DNA from: Gemmobacter denitrificans
GTDB lineage: Bacteria; Pseudomonadota; Alphaproteobacteria; Rhodobacterales; Rhodobacteraceae
Assembly (NCBI RefSeq): GCF_036964905.1
Contig: NZ_JBALHR010000014.1
Span: forward strand, 27,032-91,031
Length of the DNA stretch: 64,000 nt
Direction: 5' to 3'
In this document: positions 23,464-32,149 of the stretch, piece by piece
Numbering within the stretch: position 1 is the first letter of the stretch
Layout: the number at the start of each line of letters is the position of its first letter
Position numbers and translations under genes: made by a program
Notes under the pieces: generated by a model
What the model was told of the DNA's origin: nothing
Databases searched by the model: none
What the model saw: only the letters and a program-made list of their open reading frames with translations

Positions 23464-24555
23464 ATGCCCCAGACCGGGATTCCCTTCCACTTCTTCCGCG
23501 GCGGCACCTCGCGCGGGCCTTACTTCCGCCGCGACGCCCTGCCGCAAGACCGCGAAACGCTTGCCCGCGTTCTGGTCGCGGGCCTTGGGTCGGGGCACCG
23601 GCTGAACATCGACGGCATCGGCGGCGGGGCTGCCGTCACCACCAAGGTCGCGATGCTGTCGCGGTCGGAAACCCCCGGCTGCGATATCGACTATTTCTTC
23701 GCCCAGGTCAGCGTCGAGGATGGTCTGGTCGATTTCAAACCGACCTGTGGCAATATCCTGTCGGGTGTGGGGCCCGCCGCGCTGGAAATGGGCCTGATCG
23801 CGCCCCAGGGCGATGTGACGCGCATCCGCATCCGTTCGGTCAATACCGAAGCCCGGGTCGAGGCCGTGGTGCAGACCCCGGGCGGGCGCGTCGAATATGC
23901 CGGAAGTTCGATGATCGACGGCGTTCCCGGCACGGCGGCCCCGGTCTATCTGAACTTCATGGATGTGGTCGGATCGGCCACCGGGGCGCTTTTACCCACC
24001 GGCCTGCTGCGCGATGTGATCGACGGGATCGAGATCACCTGCATGGATGTCGCCATGCCCATCGCCATCGCCCGCGCCGCCGATTTCGGCCTGACCGGCC
24101 ATGAAACGGTCGAGGATCTGGATGCCAACCGCGATTTCTACGCCCGGATGGAACCGATCCGGCGCGAAGCCGGGCGGCGCATGGGTCTGGGCGATGTGTC
24201 GAAATCCGTCACGCCCAAATTCGCCCTGCTGTCCCCGCCCCGCGCCGGTGGCACGATTGCCGCGCGCTATTTCATGCCGTGGAACTGCCACCCGACCATG
24301 GCGGTCACCGGCGCGCAATGTCTGGCCTCTTGCGTGCTGACGCCCGGCACGGTGGCCGAGGGGCTGTTCACCCCGCCCGAAGGCAGGCCCGCGCTGGTTC
24401 TGATCGAACATCCCGGCGGGGTCATCGATGTGACGGTCGATTATGAAGACGGCCCCGACGGGTTCATGCTGAAATCGGCGGGGCTTCTGCGCACGGCCCG
24501 GCTTCTGGCGCGCGGCGAACTCATGGTGCCCGCCGAGATATGGGATGGCAAATGA
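23464..24555 (+). CDS. PrpF/4-oxalomesaconate tautomerase-family isomerase
   Basis: A 363-residue DAP-epimerase-fold protein. Seen: FHFFRGGTSRGPYF at the start, the catalytic Cys of KPTCGNILSGVGPAALE near residue 93, and the second-half motifs PSKSVTPKF-like (VSKSVTPKFALL) and PWNCHPTMAVTGAQC. PrpF isomerises methylaconitate, and GalD-type proteins tautomerise 4-oxalomesaconate; related enzymes isomerise aconitate. Its place with a Tct transporter and an isocitrate-DH-like enzyme, 4.6 kb from tcuAB, favours a tricarboxylate such as an aconitate. It starts 1 bp after the previous stop and overlaps the next gene by 4 bp. Confidence 0.87.
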   Translation: MPQTGIPFHFFRGGTSRGPYFRRDALPQDRETLARVLVAGLGSGHRLNIDGIGGGAAVTTKVAMLSRSETPGCDIDYFFAQVSVEDGLVDFKPTCGNILSGVGPAALEMGLIAPQGDVTRIRIRSVNTEARVEAVVQTPGGRVEYAGSSMIDGVPGTAAPVYLNFMDVVGSATGALLPTGLLRDVIDGIEITCMDVAMPIAIARAADFGLTGHETVEDLDANRDFYARMEPIRREAGRRMGLGDVSKSVTPKFALLSPPRAGGTIAARYFMPWNCHPTMAVTGAQCLASCVLTPGTVAEGLFTPPEGRPALVLIEHPGGVIDVTVDYEDGPDGFMLKSAGLLRTARLLARGELMVPAEIWDGK

Positions 24556-25535
24556 AGGTTCACATTCTGGACGACTGGTTCGACACGTTGCGCGACCTGC
24601 CTTGTTTCGCCCGGCTCGCCGGGCATGAGGTGACAGTCTGGACCGATCACGAACCCGATCCCGCCCGGCTGGCCCAACGTCTGGCAGGGGCCGAGGCGCT
24701 GGTTCTGTTCCGCGAACGCACCCGGATCGGGGCCGATCTGCTGGACCGGCTGCCCGATCTGCGCCTGATCAGCCAGCGCAGCGTCTATCCGCATGTGGAT
24801 GTGCCCGCCTGCAACCGCAACGGCGTGCTTTTGTGCTCCAACATGCATGCCGATACGCCCTCATATGCCGCGGCCGAACTGACGCTGGCGCTGATGCTGG
24901 CCAGCTTTCGCCAGATCCCGCAGCAGGTTGCGGCGATCCGTCAGGGCGATTGGCAGATGGGCGTGGGCCGCAGCCTGCGCGGGCGTCGCCTTGGCCTGTA
25001 CGGCTATGGCCGGATTGCACGGGCTGTCGAAACCTATGCCACGGCGCTTGGCATGGATGTGCAGTGGTGGGCCTCTGAGGCCGGGCGCGCGCGGGCACTG
25101 GCCGATGGCAGGACGCTCGCCCCCGACCGCGCGGCCTTCTTCGCCACATCCGATATCGTCAGCCTGCATGTGCGGCTGAACCCGGCCACCCGCGGCATCA
25201 TCACCGCCGCCGATCTGGCCGCCATGCGCCCGCGCAGCCTGCTGGTGAACACCTCCCGTTCAGGCCTCATCGCGCCGGGGGTGCTGGAGGCCGAAATCGC
25301 CCGCAACCATATCCTTGCCGCCGTCGATGTCTTTGACGCCGAACCGCTGCGCGATCCCGGCCATCCGCTGCTGACCCATCCGAACGTCCTGCCCACGCCC
25401 CATATCGGCTATGTCACCGAAGACGAATTCGACCTGCAATTCGCCGACATCTTCGATCAGATCAACGCCTATGCCGCAGGCGCCCCCATCCACATGATCA
25501 ACCCCGAAACCTGGGAGAACCGCCACGCGCGCTGA
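24552..25535 (+). CDS. D-2-hydroxyacid dehydrogenase
   Basis: A 327-residue NAD-dependent dehydrogenase. The Rossmann motif is LGLYGYGRIARAVE near residue 150. The catalytic residues are the Arg of VNTSRSGLI near residue 232, the Glu of DVFDAEPLRDPGHPLL near residue 262 and the His of PTPHIGYV near residue 284. The family interconverts 2-oxo acids and D-2-hydroxy acids. I chose the ATG at 24552 because it overlaps the isomerase stop as ATGA; an in-frame ATG 12 bp upstream is the alternative. It is the last gene of the operon and may handle the 2-oxo or 2-hydroxy acid produced by the preceding enzymes. Confidence 0.88.
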   Translation: MKVHILDDWFDTLRDLPCFARLAGHEVTVWTDHEPDPARLAQRLAGAEALVLFRERTRIGADLLDRLPDLRLISQRSVYPHVDVPACNRNGVLLCSNMHADTPSYAAAELTLALMLASFRQIPQQVAAIRQGDWQMGVGRSLRGRRLGLYGYGRIARAVETYATALGMDVQWWASEAGRARALADGRTLAPDRAAFFATSDIVSLHVRLNPATRGIITAADLAAMRPRSLLVNTSRSGLIAPGVLEAEIARNHILAAVDVFDAEPLRDPGHPLLTHPNVLPTPHIGYVTEDEFDLQFADIFDQINAYAAGAPIHMINPETWENRHAR

Positions 25536-25688
25536 ACGCCCCGGACAGGCGGCCCGATGACAGTCTTGGCCCGCCCAGATTGCCCATTTCTGTCTGATGC
25601 GAGATGCGCGCGCGCGTCGCAGAAACGAGGTTTCTTGCACACTTGTAGGGCCATGGGGCTGCAACCTGCAATTTGGCCGATTGGCCTT

Positions 25689-26192
25689 TCACGGCCAGAT
25701 ACTGGCAGCCCCAGCGACCGGCAGTTTCGACCTCAGAGCACTCAGCGCAATCAGATGAACACTCTCTGTTGGCGCGGCGCAAAGATCGCTGATGACGGTG
25801 ACCTTGAACCGTTTCGCCGCCTCGGACATTGCCGTGAACGCGACGCAGTTTTGCGTCATCATTCCACAGATCAGCAATTCGGTCACGCCATCGAGATGGT
25901 CATCGAGATCGGTTTCCTGAAACGAATCTGCAAACCTCTTGGTCACGACAGGCGCGTCGCCAGCCGCGGCCAAGACTGCGGGGCGCACCGCAATGCCGTT
26001 GCCTGTCGCTGCGAAAAGTCCGCTCTGTGCATCTGAAACATGGCGCACCAGCACGATACGATCGCCAGCGCGCTTTGCTTGGGCAATCGCTGCCACGACG
26101 GCAGTCTCCACCTCATCAGCGCGGTGCAAAGGTAATGCGCCGCCAGCAAAATAGTCCTGTTGAACATCAATTATCAGAAGTGCTCGGGTCAT
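25689..26192 (-). CDS. Isochorismatase-family cysteine hydrolase
   Basis: A 167-residue hydrolase with the full triad: Asp in LLIIDVQQDYF near residue 9, Lys in PVVTKRFADSF near residue 87 and Cys in ICGMMTQNCVAF near residue 117. The family hydrolyses amides or imidazolides (nicotinamidase, ureidoacrylate, N-carbamoyl compounds) or isochorismate. The frame continues upstream for another 178 codons but the ATG at 26192 gives the normal family length and start. It is divergent from a GlxA-type regulator gene 93 bp away, a common pairing in which the regulator controls the hydrolase. Base composition is visibly less GC-rich than the flanks. Confidence 0.9.
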   Translation of the reverse strand: MTRALLIIDVQQDYFAGGALPLHRADEVETAVVAAIAQAKRAGDRIVLVRHVSDAQSGLFAATGNGIAVRPAVLAAAGDAPVVTKRFADSFQETDLDDHLDGVTELLICGMMTQNCVAFTAMSEAAKRFKVTVISDLCAAPTESVHLIALSALRSKLPVAGAASIWP

Positions 26193-26285
26193 CTCGGGTC
26201 TCCATTTTCTGCGATAAAGGCGTCTAGCGCGTTTTGAGACGGGAAAAGAGTGGCCTGATGGCCATTTTGCATGTGAATCGGGCCA

Positions 26286-27221
26286 ATGCGCATTGCGATT
26301 ATTGCCTATGATGGCATCAGCCCCTTCATGCTCTCGACACCGCTTGCGGTCTTTGATGAGGCCTGTCCTGCGCATGATCACAACGTCATCGTCTGTGCGC
26401 ATGGTGGCCGGATCTCGGCAAAGCATGCTCTTGGCATGACCACGGGTCACAACCTGCAAGATGCGCAAACCGCTGATCTGATCATCCTTCCAGGTTGGCG
26501 GAATGCAGATGAACCGGTCTTGACTGCCATTGTCGAAGTCTTGGGCGCGGCACATGCGCGTGGTGCAATCGTCGCTGGTTTGTGCCTGGGGGCTTATGGC
26601 TTGGCCGAGGCGGGCTTGTTGAACGGACGGCGCGCAACAACTCACTGGGCACGGATTGGCGACTTCGGTACGCGCTATCCAAAGGTACAGACTGATCCGA
26701 CGGCCATTTTTGTTGACGAGGGGCAAATACTTACTTCAGCAGGAAACGCGGCGGCGCTGGATTGCTGCCTGCATCTGCTTGCGCGATTTTCGGGCATGTC
26801 GGCAGCCAACAGCGCTGCGCGGTATCTTGTGGTTGCACCGCACCGCAGTGGTGGCCAACCCCAACTGACAAAACGCCCGGTCCCTGCGGCGGGTGCCGAA
26901 ACGAAAGTCGCCGAAATTCTCAATGCTCTTTGGGCCGATCCGACGGGAAATCCCTCCCTTGATGAGCTTGCAGCACGGTGCGGTGTCAGCCGTCGAACCC
27001 TTACGCGGCATATCCGGGCGCGCACAGGTGGGAACCTCAGCGATCTTTTGCGCCATGCAAGGATCGCCCGCGCGCAGGATGCCTTGTTGGGAGCAGCGCA
27101 AGGGATTGACCGAATAGCAGCGCATTCTGGCTTTCCTGACCCGCAATCCATGCGCGCGGCATTTCGCCAAGAACTCGGAATGACCCCAACCCAGTGGCGC
27201 GCCCGACAGAGATTGGGTTGA
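26286..27221 (+). CDS. GlxA-family (DJ-1/PfpI + AraC) transcriptional regulator
   Basis: A 311-residue regulator. Residues 1-170 form a DJ-1/PfpI domain (MRIAIIAYDGISPFMLSTP; the nucleophile-elbow GLCLGAYGLAEAGLL near residue 100 with Cys; RRATTHWARIGDF). Residues about 205-305 form an AraC-type double helix-turn-helix (LDELAARCGVSRRTLTRHI, then IDRIAAHSGFPDPQSMRAAF). Proteins of this design sense amides, quaternary amines or related ligands. It is divergent from the isochorismatase-like hydrolase. Codon use is less GC-biased than neighbours, suggesting the pair was acquired together. Confidence 0.9.
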   Translation: MRIAIIAYDGISPFMLSTPLAVFDEACPAHDHNVIVCAHGGRISAKHALGMTTGHNLQDAQTADLIILPGWRNADEPVLTAIVEVLGAAHARGAIVAGLCLGAYGLAEAGLLNGRRATTHWARIGDFGTRYPKVQTDPTAIFVDEGQILTSAGNAAALDCCLHLLARFSGMSAANSAARYLVVAPHRSGGQPQLTKRPVPAAGAETKVAEILNALWADPTGNPSLDELAARCGVSRRTLTRHIRARTGGNLSDLLRHARIARAQDALLGAAQGIDRIAAHSGFPDPQSMRAAFRQELGMTPTQWRARQRLG

Positions 27222-27377
27222 GCGGAAATAGCTCAGCGCTTCGACACAAGACCCTGAAATTGCCCGCGTTGAACGGTTTGCCGCACCGGACCTCGCGCGC
27301 TTGCTTCGAGGGGCTGAAATCTCCCCCACAGTTGGCCTTCGTCGATCCTCTCGGCACCTTGCCACGGGCACAGGGCT

Positions 27378-28415
27378 CTAACGCCTCTGACCCACCCCCA
27401 TCAGCCGGGCGGCCACCGGCGCGCCAAGGATCACCACCACCATCCGCGTGATGTGGTGCAGGATGACAAAGCCCAGATCCGCCCCCGCAACCAGCGCCAG
27501 CACGGTCATTTCGGCCTGCCCGCCCGGGGCAAAGGCCAGAAACCCCTCCACCGGCTGTGCAAGCCCGGTCAATGTGACCACTTCGGTAAAGATCGCCGCC
27601 AGCACCGCCAGCACCATGACAAAGGCCAGCCCCGACAGGATGAAACTACGCAATTCCCGCAGGGTCACGCCCACATATTGCACGCCGATCCCGATCCCGA
27701 TGAACAGCTGTGCCGCCAGGATCGCCTCGGCCGGCGGGCGGGTATGGATCAGCCCGCCCAGCGACAGCGCCGTGGTCAGGATCATCGGCCCGAGGATGGA
27801 GGCCCCGAACAGCCCGATCCGCTCCGCCCCCTTCCAGCCGATCAGCGCCGCCCCGGCCAGCAGGGCCAGCTCCGCCACCGGCAGATCGCGCATCGGCGCC
27901 CCCACCGCCCCGGTCAGCGCAGCGCCGTAAAGCCCGGTCAGGATCAGCGGCGCTAGGGTCACGATGATCAGCACCCGCGACGCATGGATCAGCGCCAGCG
28001 CCCGGGCATCGCCCCCCGCCTCTGCGCCAAAGCTGACCATGTCCTGCAACCCGCCCGGCATGGCGGCATACCAGGCTGTCACCGGATCATAGCCCAGACG
28101 GCGAAAGAACGGGAACCCCACCAACCCGATGATCACCACATAGACCGGCACCAGCGCCACGCTGCCCGCCATCTGCGGGATCCGCCCGATCACCTCGGGC
28201 GTGATGGAGGCCCCGATCGCCACGCCCAGAACCGTGCGCGCCAGCGTCGAAATCGCGCCCATCCCCTTCAGCGGTGCCCCGGCCAGCGCGGCCAGCAGGC
28301 AGGCCCCCATCGGCCCGAACAGAAAGGGCAGCGGCAGAGCCAGGGCCCAGGCCCCCCCTGCCCCGGCCAGGGCCAGCAGCAGCGTGGCCACACGATTGCG
28401 CATCTGCGACGGCAT
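27378..28415 (-). CDS. AbrB-family membrane protein (putative carboxylate permease)
   Basis: A 345-residue integral membrane protein with about ten hydrophobic segments and two repeated Gly/Pro-rich units (PLPFLFGPMGACLLAALAG near residue 30; FGASILGPMILTTAL in the second half). This is the AbrB/YkaD family, widely mislabelled ammonia monooxygenase. The ATG at 28415 has AAGGAG about 8 bp upstream; the longer open frame above it is not membrane-like. It is divergent from the GntR-tcuAB operon with a shared palindromic operator, and no TcuC transporter gene is present, so it may import the TcuAB substrate. That role is inference. Confidence 0.8.
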   Translation of the reverse strand: MPSQMRNRVATLLLALAGAGGAWALALPLPFLFGPMGACLLAALAGAPLKGMGAISTLARTVLGVAIGASITPEVIGRIPQMAGSVALVPVYVVIIGLVGFPFFRRLGYDPVTAWYAAMPGGLQDMVSFGAEAGGDARALALIHASRVLIIVTLAPLILTGLYGAALTGAVGAPMRDLPVAELALLAGAALIGWKGAERIGLFGASILGPMILTTALSLGGLIHTRPPAEAILAAQLFIGIGIGVQYVGVTLRELRSFILSGLAFVMVLAVLAAIFTEVVTLTGLAQPVEGFLAFAPGGQAEMTVLALVAGADLGFVILHHITRMVVVILGAPVAARLMGVGQRR

Positions 28416-28442
28416 GTCCTGACTCCTTGCCAAGCGTTGTAT

Positions 28443-28460
28443 CCAACTGTATACAGCTGG
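28443..28460. promoter_or_regulatory. GntR-type operator in the divergent abrB/gntR promoter
   Basis: CCAACTGTATACAGCTGG is an 18-bp palindrome with a single mismatched pair and a perfect 10-bp core, CTGTATACAG. It sits 28 bp from each of the two divergent start codons, in the right place for autoregulation by the adjacent GntR protein. Confidence 0.7.
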
Positions 28461-28487
28461 ACACATGAATCGCAAGAGAGTCGTCAG

Positions 28488-29156
28488 ATGGCCGAAGACA
28501 GCGAACTTCCCCAGGGTCAAAGCGCCTATCGGCGGCTGCTGGACGAGATCCGCAACGGCACCCTGCCACCCGGCACCCGCCTGCGCGAAACCGACCTGGC
28601 CGAACGGCTTGGCATCAGCCGTACCCCGGTGCGCGAAGCCATCCGCCAGCTGGAGGCTGACGGTCTGGTCGCCCATCTGCCCCGTCAGGGGGCCACGATC
28701 CGCAGCCTCGATCATGCCGAAGTGGTCGAACTCTATGAAATGCGGGCCGTGCTGGAAGGCACGGCGGCCCGGCTGGCGGCCCGCGCGGCATCCGACATCG
28801 AACTGGCCGAACTGGCCGCGCTGAATGCCGATCTGGCCCGCGCCCCCGCAGGCCCGCAAGCGCGCGAGGTAAACCGCCAGTTTCACCGCATGCTGCTGGA
28901 GGCCGCGCGCAACCGCTTCCTGCTGAAATCCATGAGCGCGCTGCAAAAGACCCTGCTGATCCTTGGCCCGACCACCCTGGCCGATCCGCTGCGCGCCAGC
29001 GCCGCCGTGGCCGAACATGCCGACATTCTGGCCGCCCTGCAGGCCCGCGATGGCGCGGCGGCCGAAACTGCCATGCGCAGCCATGTCGATGCCGCGCTGT
29101 CCGCCCGCATCCGGGGCATGCGTGACCGCGAACTCCCGATGGAGGATGACCTGTGA
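28488..29156 (+). CDS. GntR-family (FCD) transcriptional regulator
   Basis: A 222-residue regulator. The N-terminal winged helix has LRETDLAERLGISRTPVREAI near residues 30-52, and the C-terminal FCD domain has VVELYEMRAVLEGTAARLAA, NRQFHRMLLEAARN and VAEHADILAALQARD with His residues that usually bind a metal and a carboxylate ligand. I place the start at 28488 (MAEDSELPQ) since the upstream open frame is not conserved-looking. The gene ends by overlapping the tcuA start (GTGA). In Salmonella the tricarballylate genes are run by the LysR protein TcuR; here a GntR protein takes that position. Confidence 0.9.
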   Translation: MAEDSELPQGQSAYRRLLDEIRNGTLPPGTRLRETDLAERLGISRTPVREAIRQLEADGLVAHLPRQGATIRSLDHAEVVELYEMRAVLEGTAARLAARAASDIELAELAALNADLARAPAGPQAREVNRQFHRMLLEAARNRFLLKSMSALQKTLLILGPTTLADPLRASAAVAEHADILAALQARDGAAAETAMRSHVDAALSARIRGMRDRELPMEDDL

Positions 29157-30544
29157 AAGACTGGCCCGAAACCTTTGATCTTGCCGTCGTGGGCGGGGGC
29201 AATGCCGCGCTTTGCGCCGCCATCACCGCCGCCGAGGCCGGCGCATCGGTGCTGATCCTCGAAGGCGCCCCCGTCGCCTATCGCGGCGGCAACAGCCGAC
29301 ATACCCGCAACTTCCGCTGCATGCATCGCGGGCCGATGTTCCCGCTGACCGGTGCTTACGAAGAAGACGAATACCTGCATGATCTGATGCTGGTGACCAA
29401 GGGCAAGACCGACGAGGCGCTGGCCCGGCTGGCCATCCGTTCGTCCGAAGACTGCCTGCCCTGGATGCAGGCCCATGGCGTGCGGTTTCAGCCTTCGCTT
29501 TCGGGCACGCTCAGCCTGTCGCGTACCAATGCCTTCTTTCTGGGCGGCGGCAAGGCGTTGGTGAATGCCTATTACAACACCGCCATCGATCTGGGCGTGA
29601 AAATCGCCTACGAGGCGCAGGTGCGCCATGTCCATCTGGAGGGCGACCGCATCACCCATCTGGAGGCCGAGATCGCAGGCCAGCCCGTCACCCTGCGGGC
29701 GCGGGCCTTCGTGCTGGCCTCGGGCGGGTTTCAGGCCGATATCGACTGGCTGGCCCGCGCCTGGGGGCCTGCCGCGCGCAACTTCCTGATCCGCGGCACG
29801 CCATATAACCGCGGGGTCGTGCTGCGCGACATGCTGGATCAGGGGGCCGACAGCGTCGGCGATCCCACCCAATGCCATGCCGTCGCCATTGATGGCCGCG
29901 CCCCGAAATATGATGGCGGCATCGTCACCCGGCTGGATTGCGTGCCCTTTTCCATCGTCGTGAACCGCGACGGCGACCGGTTCCATGACGAAGGCGAAGA
30001 TGTCTGGCCCAAACGCTATGCGATCTGGGGGCGGCTGGTGGCCGCGCAGCCCGATCAGGTGGGCTATGCCCTGATCGACGCCAAATCCATCGACCTTTTC
30101 ATGCCTTCGGTCTTTCCCCCCGCAAAGGCCGACAGCATCGAGGATCTGGCCACGCAGCTGGGCCTTGATCCGCAGGCCGTCCGCCGCACGGTGGATGGGT
30201 TCAACGCCGCCTGCCGCCCCGGCCCGTTCCACCCGACCGAGCTGGACGGCCTGCGCACCGAAGGGCTGAACCTGCCGAAAACCAACTGGGCACGGCCGCT
30301 CGATACCCCGCCCTTTTACGGCTACCAGCTGCGCCCCGGTGTCACCTTCACCTATCTGGGCCTGAAGGTGGATGCCCGGGCGCAGGTTCACACCCCTGCC
30401 GGGCCGATCCGCAATCTCTGGGCTGCGGGCGAAATCATGGCCGGGTCGATCCTGGGCCAAGGCTATCTGGCCGGGTTCGGCATGACCATCGGCACGGTTT
30501 TCGGACGTATCGCAGGCAAGGAGGCCGCCGCCCATGTCGCTTGA
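29153..30544 (+). CDS. tcuA: FAD-dependent tricarballylate dehydrogenase TcuA
   Basis: A 463-residue flavoprotein of the fumarate-reductase/succinate-dehydrogenase type. The FAD fold is LAVVGGGNAALCAAITAAEAG at the N-terminus, followed by YRGGNSRHTRNFR near residue 45, a TcuA-like signature, and the C-terminal GLKVDARAQV and AAGEIMAGSILGQGYLAGFG. TcuA oxidises tricarballylate to cis-aconitate and passes electrons to TcuB. The start is GTG, overlapping the gntR stop by 4 bp, and the stop overlaps tcuB by 11 bp. Identity as TcuA is supported by the neighbouring tcuB; a related carboxylate as substrate is possible. Confidence 0.9.
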   Translation: MKDWPETFDLAVVGGGNAALCAAITAAEAGASVLILEGAPVAYRGGNSRHTRNFRCMHRGPMFPLTGAYEEDEYLHDLMLVTKGKTDEALARLAIRSSEDCLPWMQAHGVRFQPSLSGTLSLSRTNAFFLGGGKALVNAYYNTAIDLGVKIAYEAQVRHVHLEGDRITHLEAEIAGQPVTLRARAFVLASGGFQADIDWLARAWGPAARNFLIRGTPYNRGVVLRDMLDQGADSVGDPTQCHAVAIDGRAPKYDGGIVTRLDCVPFSIVVNRDGDRFHDEGEDVWPKRYAIWGRLVAAQPDQVGYALIDAKSIDLFMPSVFPPAKADSIEDLATQLGLDPQAVRRTVDGFNAACRPGPFHPTELDGLRTEGLNLPKTNWARPLDTPPFYGYQLRPGVTFTYLGLKVDARAQVHTPAGPIRNLWAAGEIMAGSILGQGYLAGFGMTIGTVFGRIAGKEAAAHVA

Positions 30545-31628
30545 TCTTTCCCCGCTGACCGCCAGCCAGGAAGCCCGCCGCCAGATCGAGATCTGCAATG
30601 CCTGCCGCTATTGCGAAGGGTTCTGCGCGGTCTTTCCGGCGATGACCCGGCAAAAATCCTTTGCCGATGGCGATCTGACGCAACTGGCCAATCTGTGCCA
30701 CAACTGCCGGGGCTGCTATTACGCCTGCCAATACACCGCCCCGCACGAATTTGCGCTGAACATCCCCGCCGCGCTGGCCGAGGTGCGGGTGCAAAGCTGG
30801 GAACGTCTGGCCCGCCCCCGCGCGCTGGCCCGCCTGTTCCAGACCCATGGCGTTGCGATGGCGGGGCTGCTGGTGGTGGCGCTGGCCTGGTTCTTCTGGG
30901 CGCTGACCGCGCTGCGCCCGGATGCCGGCGCGGGCTTCTATGCCTATCTGGCGCATAACACATTGGTGGCGATCTTCCTGCCCGCCTTCCTGCTGCCTTT
31001 GGCGCTGATGGCCCTGTCGATCCGCGATTACTGGCGCGAAATCGGCGGCGGCCCGGTCCGGCTCGCCCATCTGCTGCAGGCGCTGCAGGCGGCCGCGCAG
31101 ATGAAGAACCTCTCGGGCGGTCACGGGGACGGCTGCAACTTTGAATCCGGCGATCGCTTTTCCGACCGGCGGCGGATCTTTCATCAGCTGATGATGTATG
31201 GCTTCCTGCTGTGCTTTGCCGCCACCTCCAGCGGCACGATCCTGCATTACGCTTTCGGCTGGCAGGCCCCCTACCCGCTCCTCTCGCTGCCCAAATTGCT
31301 GGGCGTTCCGGGCGGTCTGATGATGGTCGCAGGCGCGGCGGGGCTGGCTGTCCTTAAACTGCGCGCCGATCCCGCCCTGGGCGCGGCCCGTGTCTGGGGC
31401 GGCGAGATGGCCTTCATCCTGCTTCTGGGGGTCGTCGCCCTGACCGGGCTTGCGCTTTATGCCGCCACCGGAACCGGCCTTGTCGCCCCGCTTCTGGCCC
31501 TTCATCTGGCCACGGTGATGGTGCTGTTCCTGCTGCTGCCGTTTTCCAAGATGGTGCATGGCTTCTACCGCCTCGCCGCTCTTGTGGCCGAGGCAGGCCA
31601 GCCCGCCCCGAAAGGCGGCGCCGACTGA
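30534..31628 (+). CDS. tcuB: Tricarballylate utilisation iron-sulfur membrane protein TcuB
   Basis: A 364-residue membrane protein. The N-terminus has two 4Fe-4S-type cysteine clusters, ICNACRYCEGFCAVFP near residue 20 and LCHNCRGCYYACQY near residue 55. About six hydrophobic segments follow from residue 105 on, with several membrane His residues that can hold haem. TcuB re-oxidises the reduced flavin of TcuA and sends electrons to the quinone pool. It overlaps tcuA by 11 bp. A 61-bp gap separates it from the next gene, which belongs to a different system. Confidence 0.92.
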   Translation: MSLDLSPLTASQEARRQIEICNACRYCEGFCAVFPAMTRQKSFADGDLTQLANLCHNCRGCYYACQYTAPHEFALNIPAALAEVRVQSWERLARPRALARLFQTHGVAMAGLLVVALAWFFWALTALRPDAGAGFYAYLAHNTLVAIFLPAFLLPLALMALSIRDYWREIGGGPVRLAHLLQALQAAAQMKNLSGGHGDGCNFESGDRFSDRRRIFHQLMMYGFLLCFAATSSGTILHYAFGWQAPYPLLSLPKLLGVPGGLMMVAGAAGLAVLKLRADPALGAARVWGGEMAFILLLGVVALTGLALYAATGTGLVAPLLALHLATVMVLFLLLPFSKMVHGFYRLAALVAEAGQPAPKGGAD

Positions 31629-31689
31629 TCGGGCCACATATGCAGGATTTGGCATTTGCCACTTTCCTCTGAAATGGTATTGCAAGGTC

Positions 31690-32079
31690 ATGCGTTACGC
31701 TCTGGCCCAGTTCTGCGCGCGGATCGCGCTGGTCCTGCTGGTGGCATTCAGCCTCCTGCTGTCGGGCTTTGCGCATCGCCCGGCCCTGATGGCCGGGCCG
31801 ATGGCCCAACCCGCCCCTGCACAAGCCGCCTATCTGGCAGACATGGGCCTGACGCTGGCCGATCTTTGTGTCGAACCCGGCGCTGCCGGGGATGACATGG
31901 CCACCGGCGATTGCCCCGCCTGCCATCTGGCCGGGTCGATCCTTCTGCCCCAACCCGTCGCCCATGGTGCCGATATCGAGCTGCGCAGCGCCGCCGCCAT
32001 CCTTGTTCCGGCGCAGACGCGGGGTCTGGGGCGCAGCACCAATCCGGCAACACCCGTCCGCGCGCCCCCTCTGGCCTGA
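31690..32079 (+). CDS. Small exported Cys-motif protein upstream of mbnP (DUF2946-like)
   Basis: A 129-residue protein. The start at 31690 gives an N-terminal hydrophobic segment (IALVLLVAFSLLLSGFA) and a Met/Pro/Ala-rich stretch (RPALMAGPMAQPAPAQ). The hallmark is GDCPACHLAGS near residue 78, a CxxCH motif in a protein otherwise unlike a cytochrome, with another Cys about 20 residues earlier. The pattern resembles the DUF2946 proteins that often accompany copper genes. A role in copper or haem handling for the following MbnP/MbnH pair is inferred from position (70 bp to mbnP). Confidence 0.7.
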   Translation: MRYALAQFCARIALVLLVAFSLLLSGFAHRPALMAGPMAQPAPAQAAYLADMGLTLADLCVEPGAAGDDMATGDCPACHLAGSILLPQPVAHGADIELRSAAAILVPAQTRGLGRSTNPATPVRAPPLA

Positions 32080-32149
32080 TCACCCCATCTTCACCGATCA
32101 ATCCAGACTGCCACGCGCCAATGCGCTGGCACACCCAAGGGGTAAACTC

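Noticed and set aside
27378..28415. Ammonia monooxygenase annotation
   Set aside because: This label is attached to AbrB-family proteins by old database error; the sequence is a multi-pass membrane protein without AmoA features.
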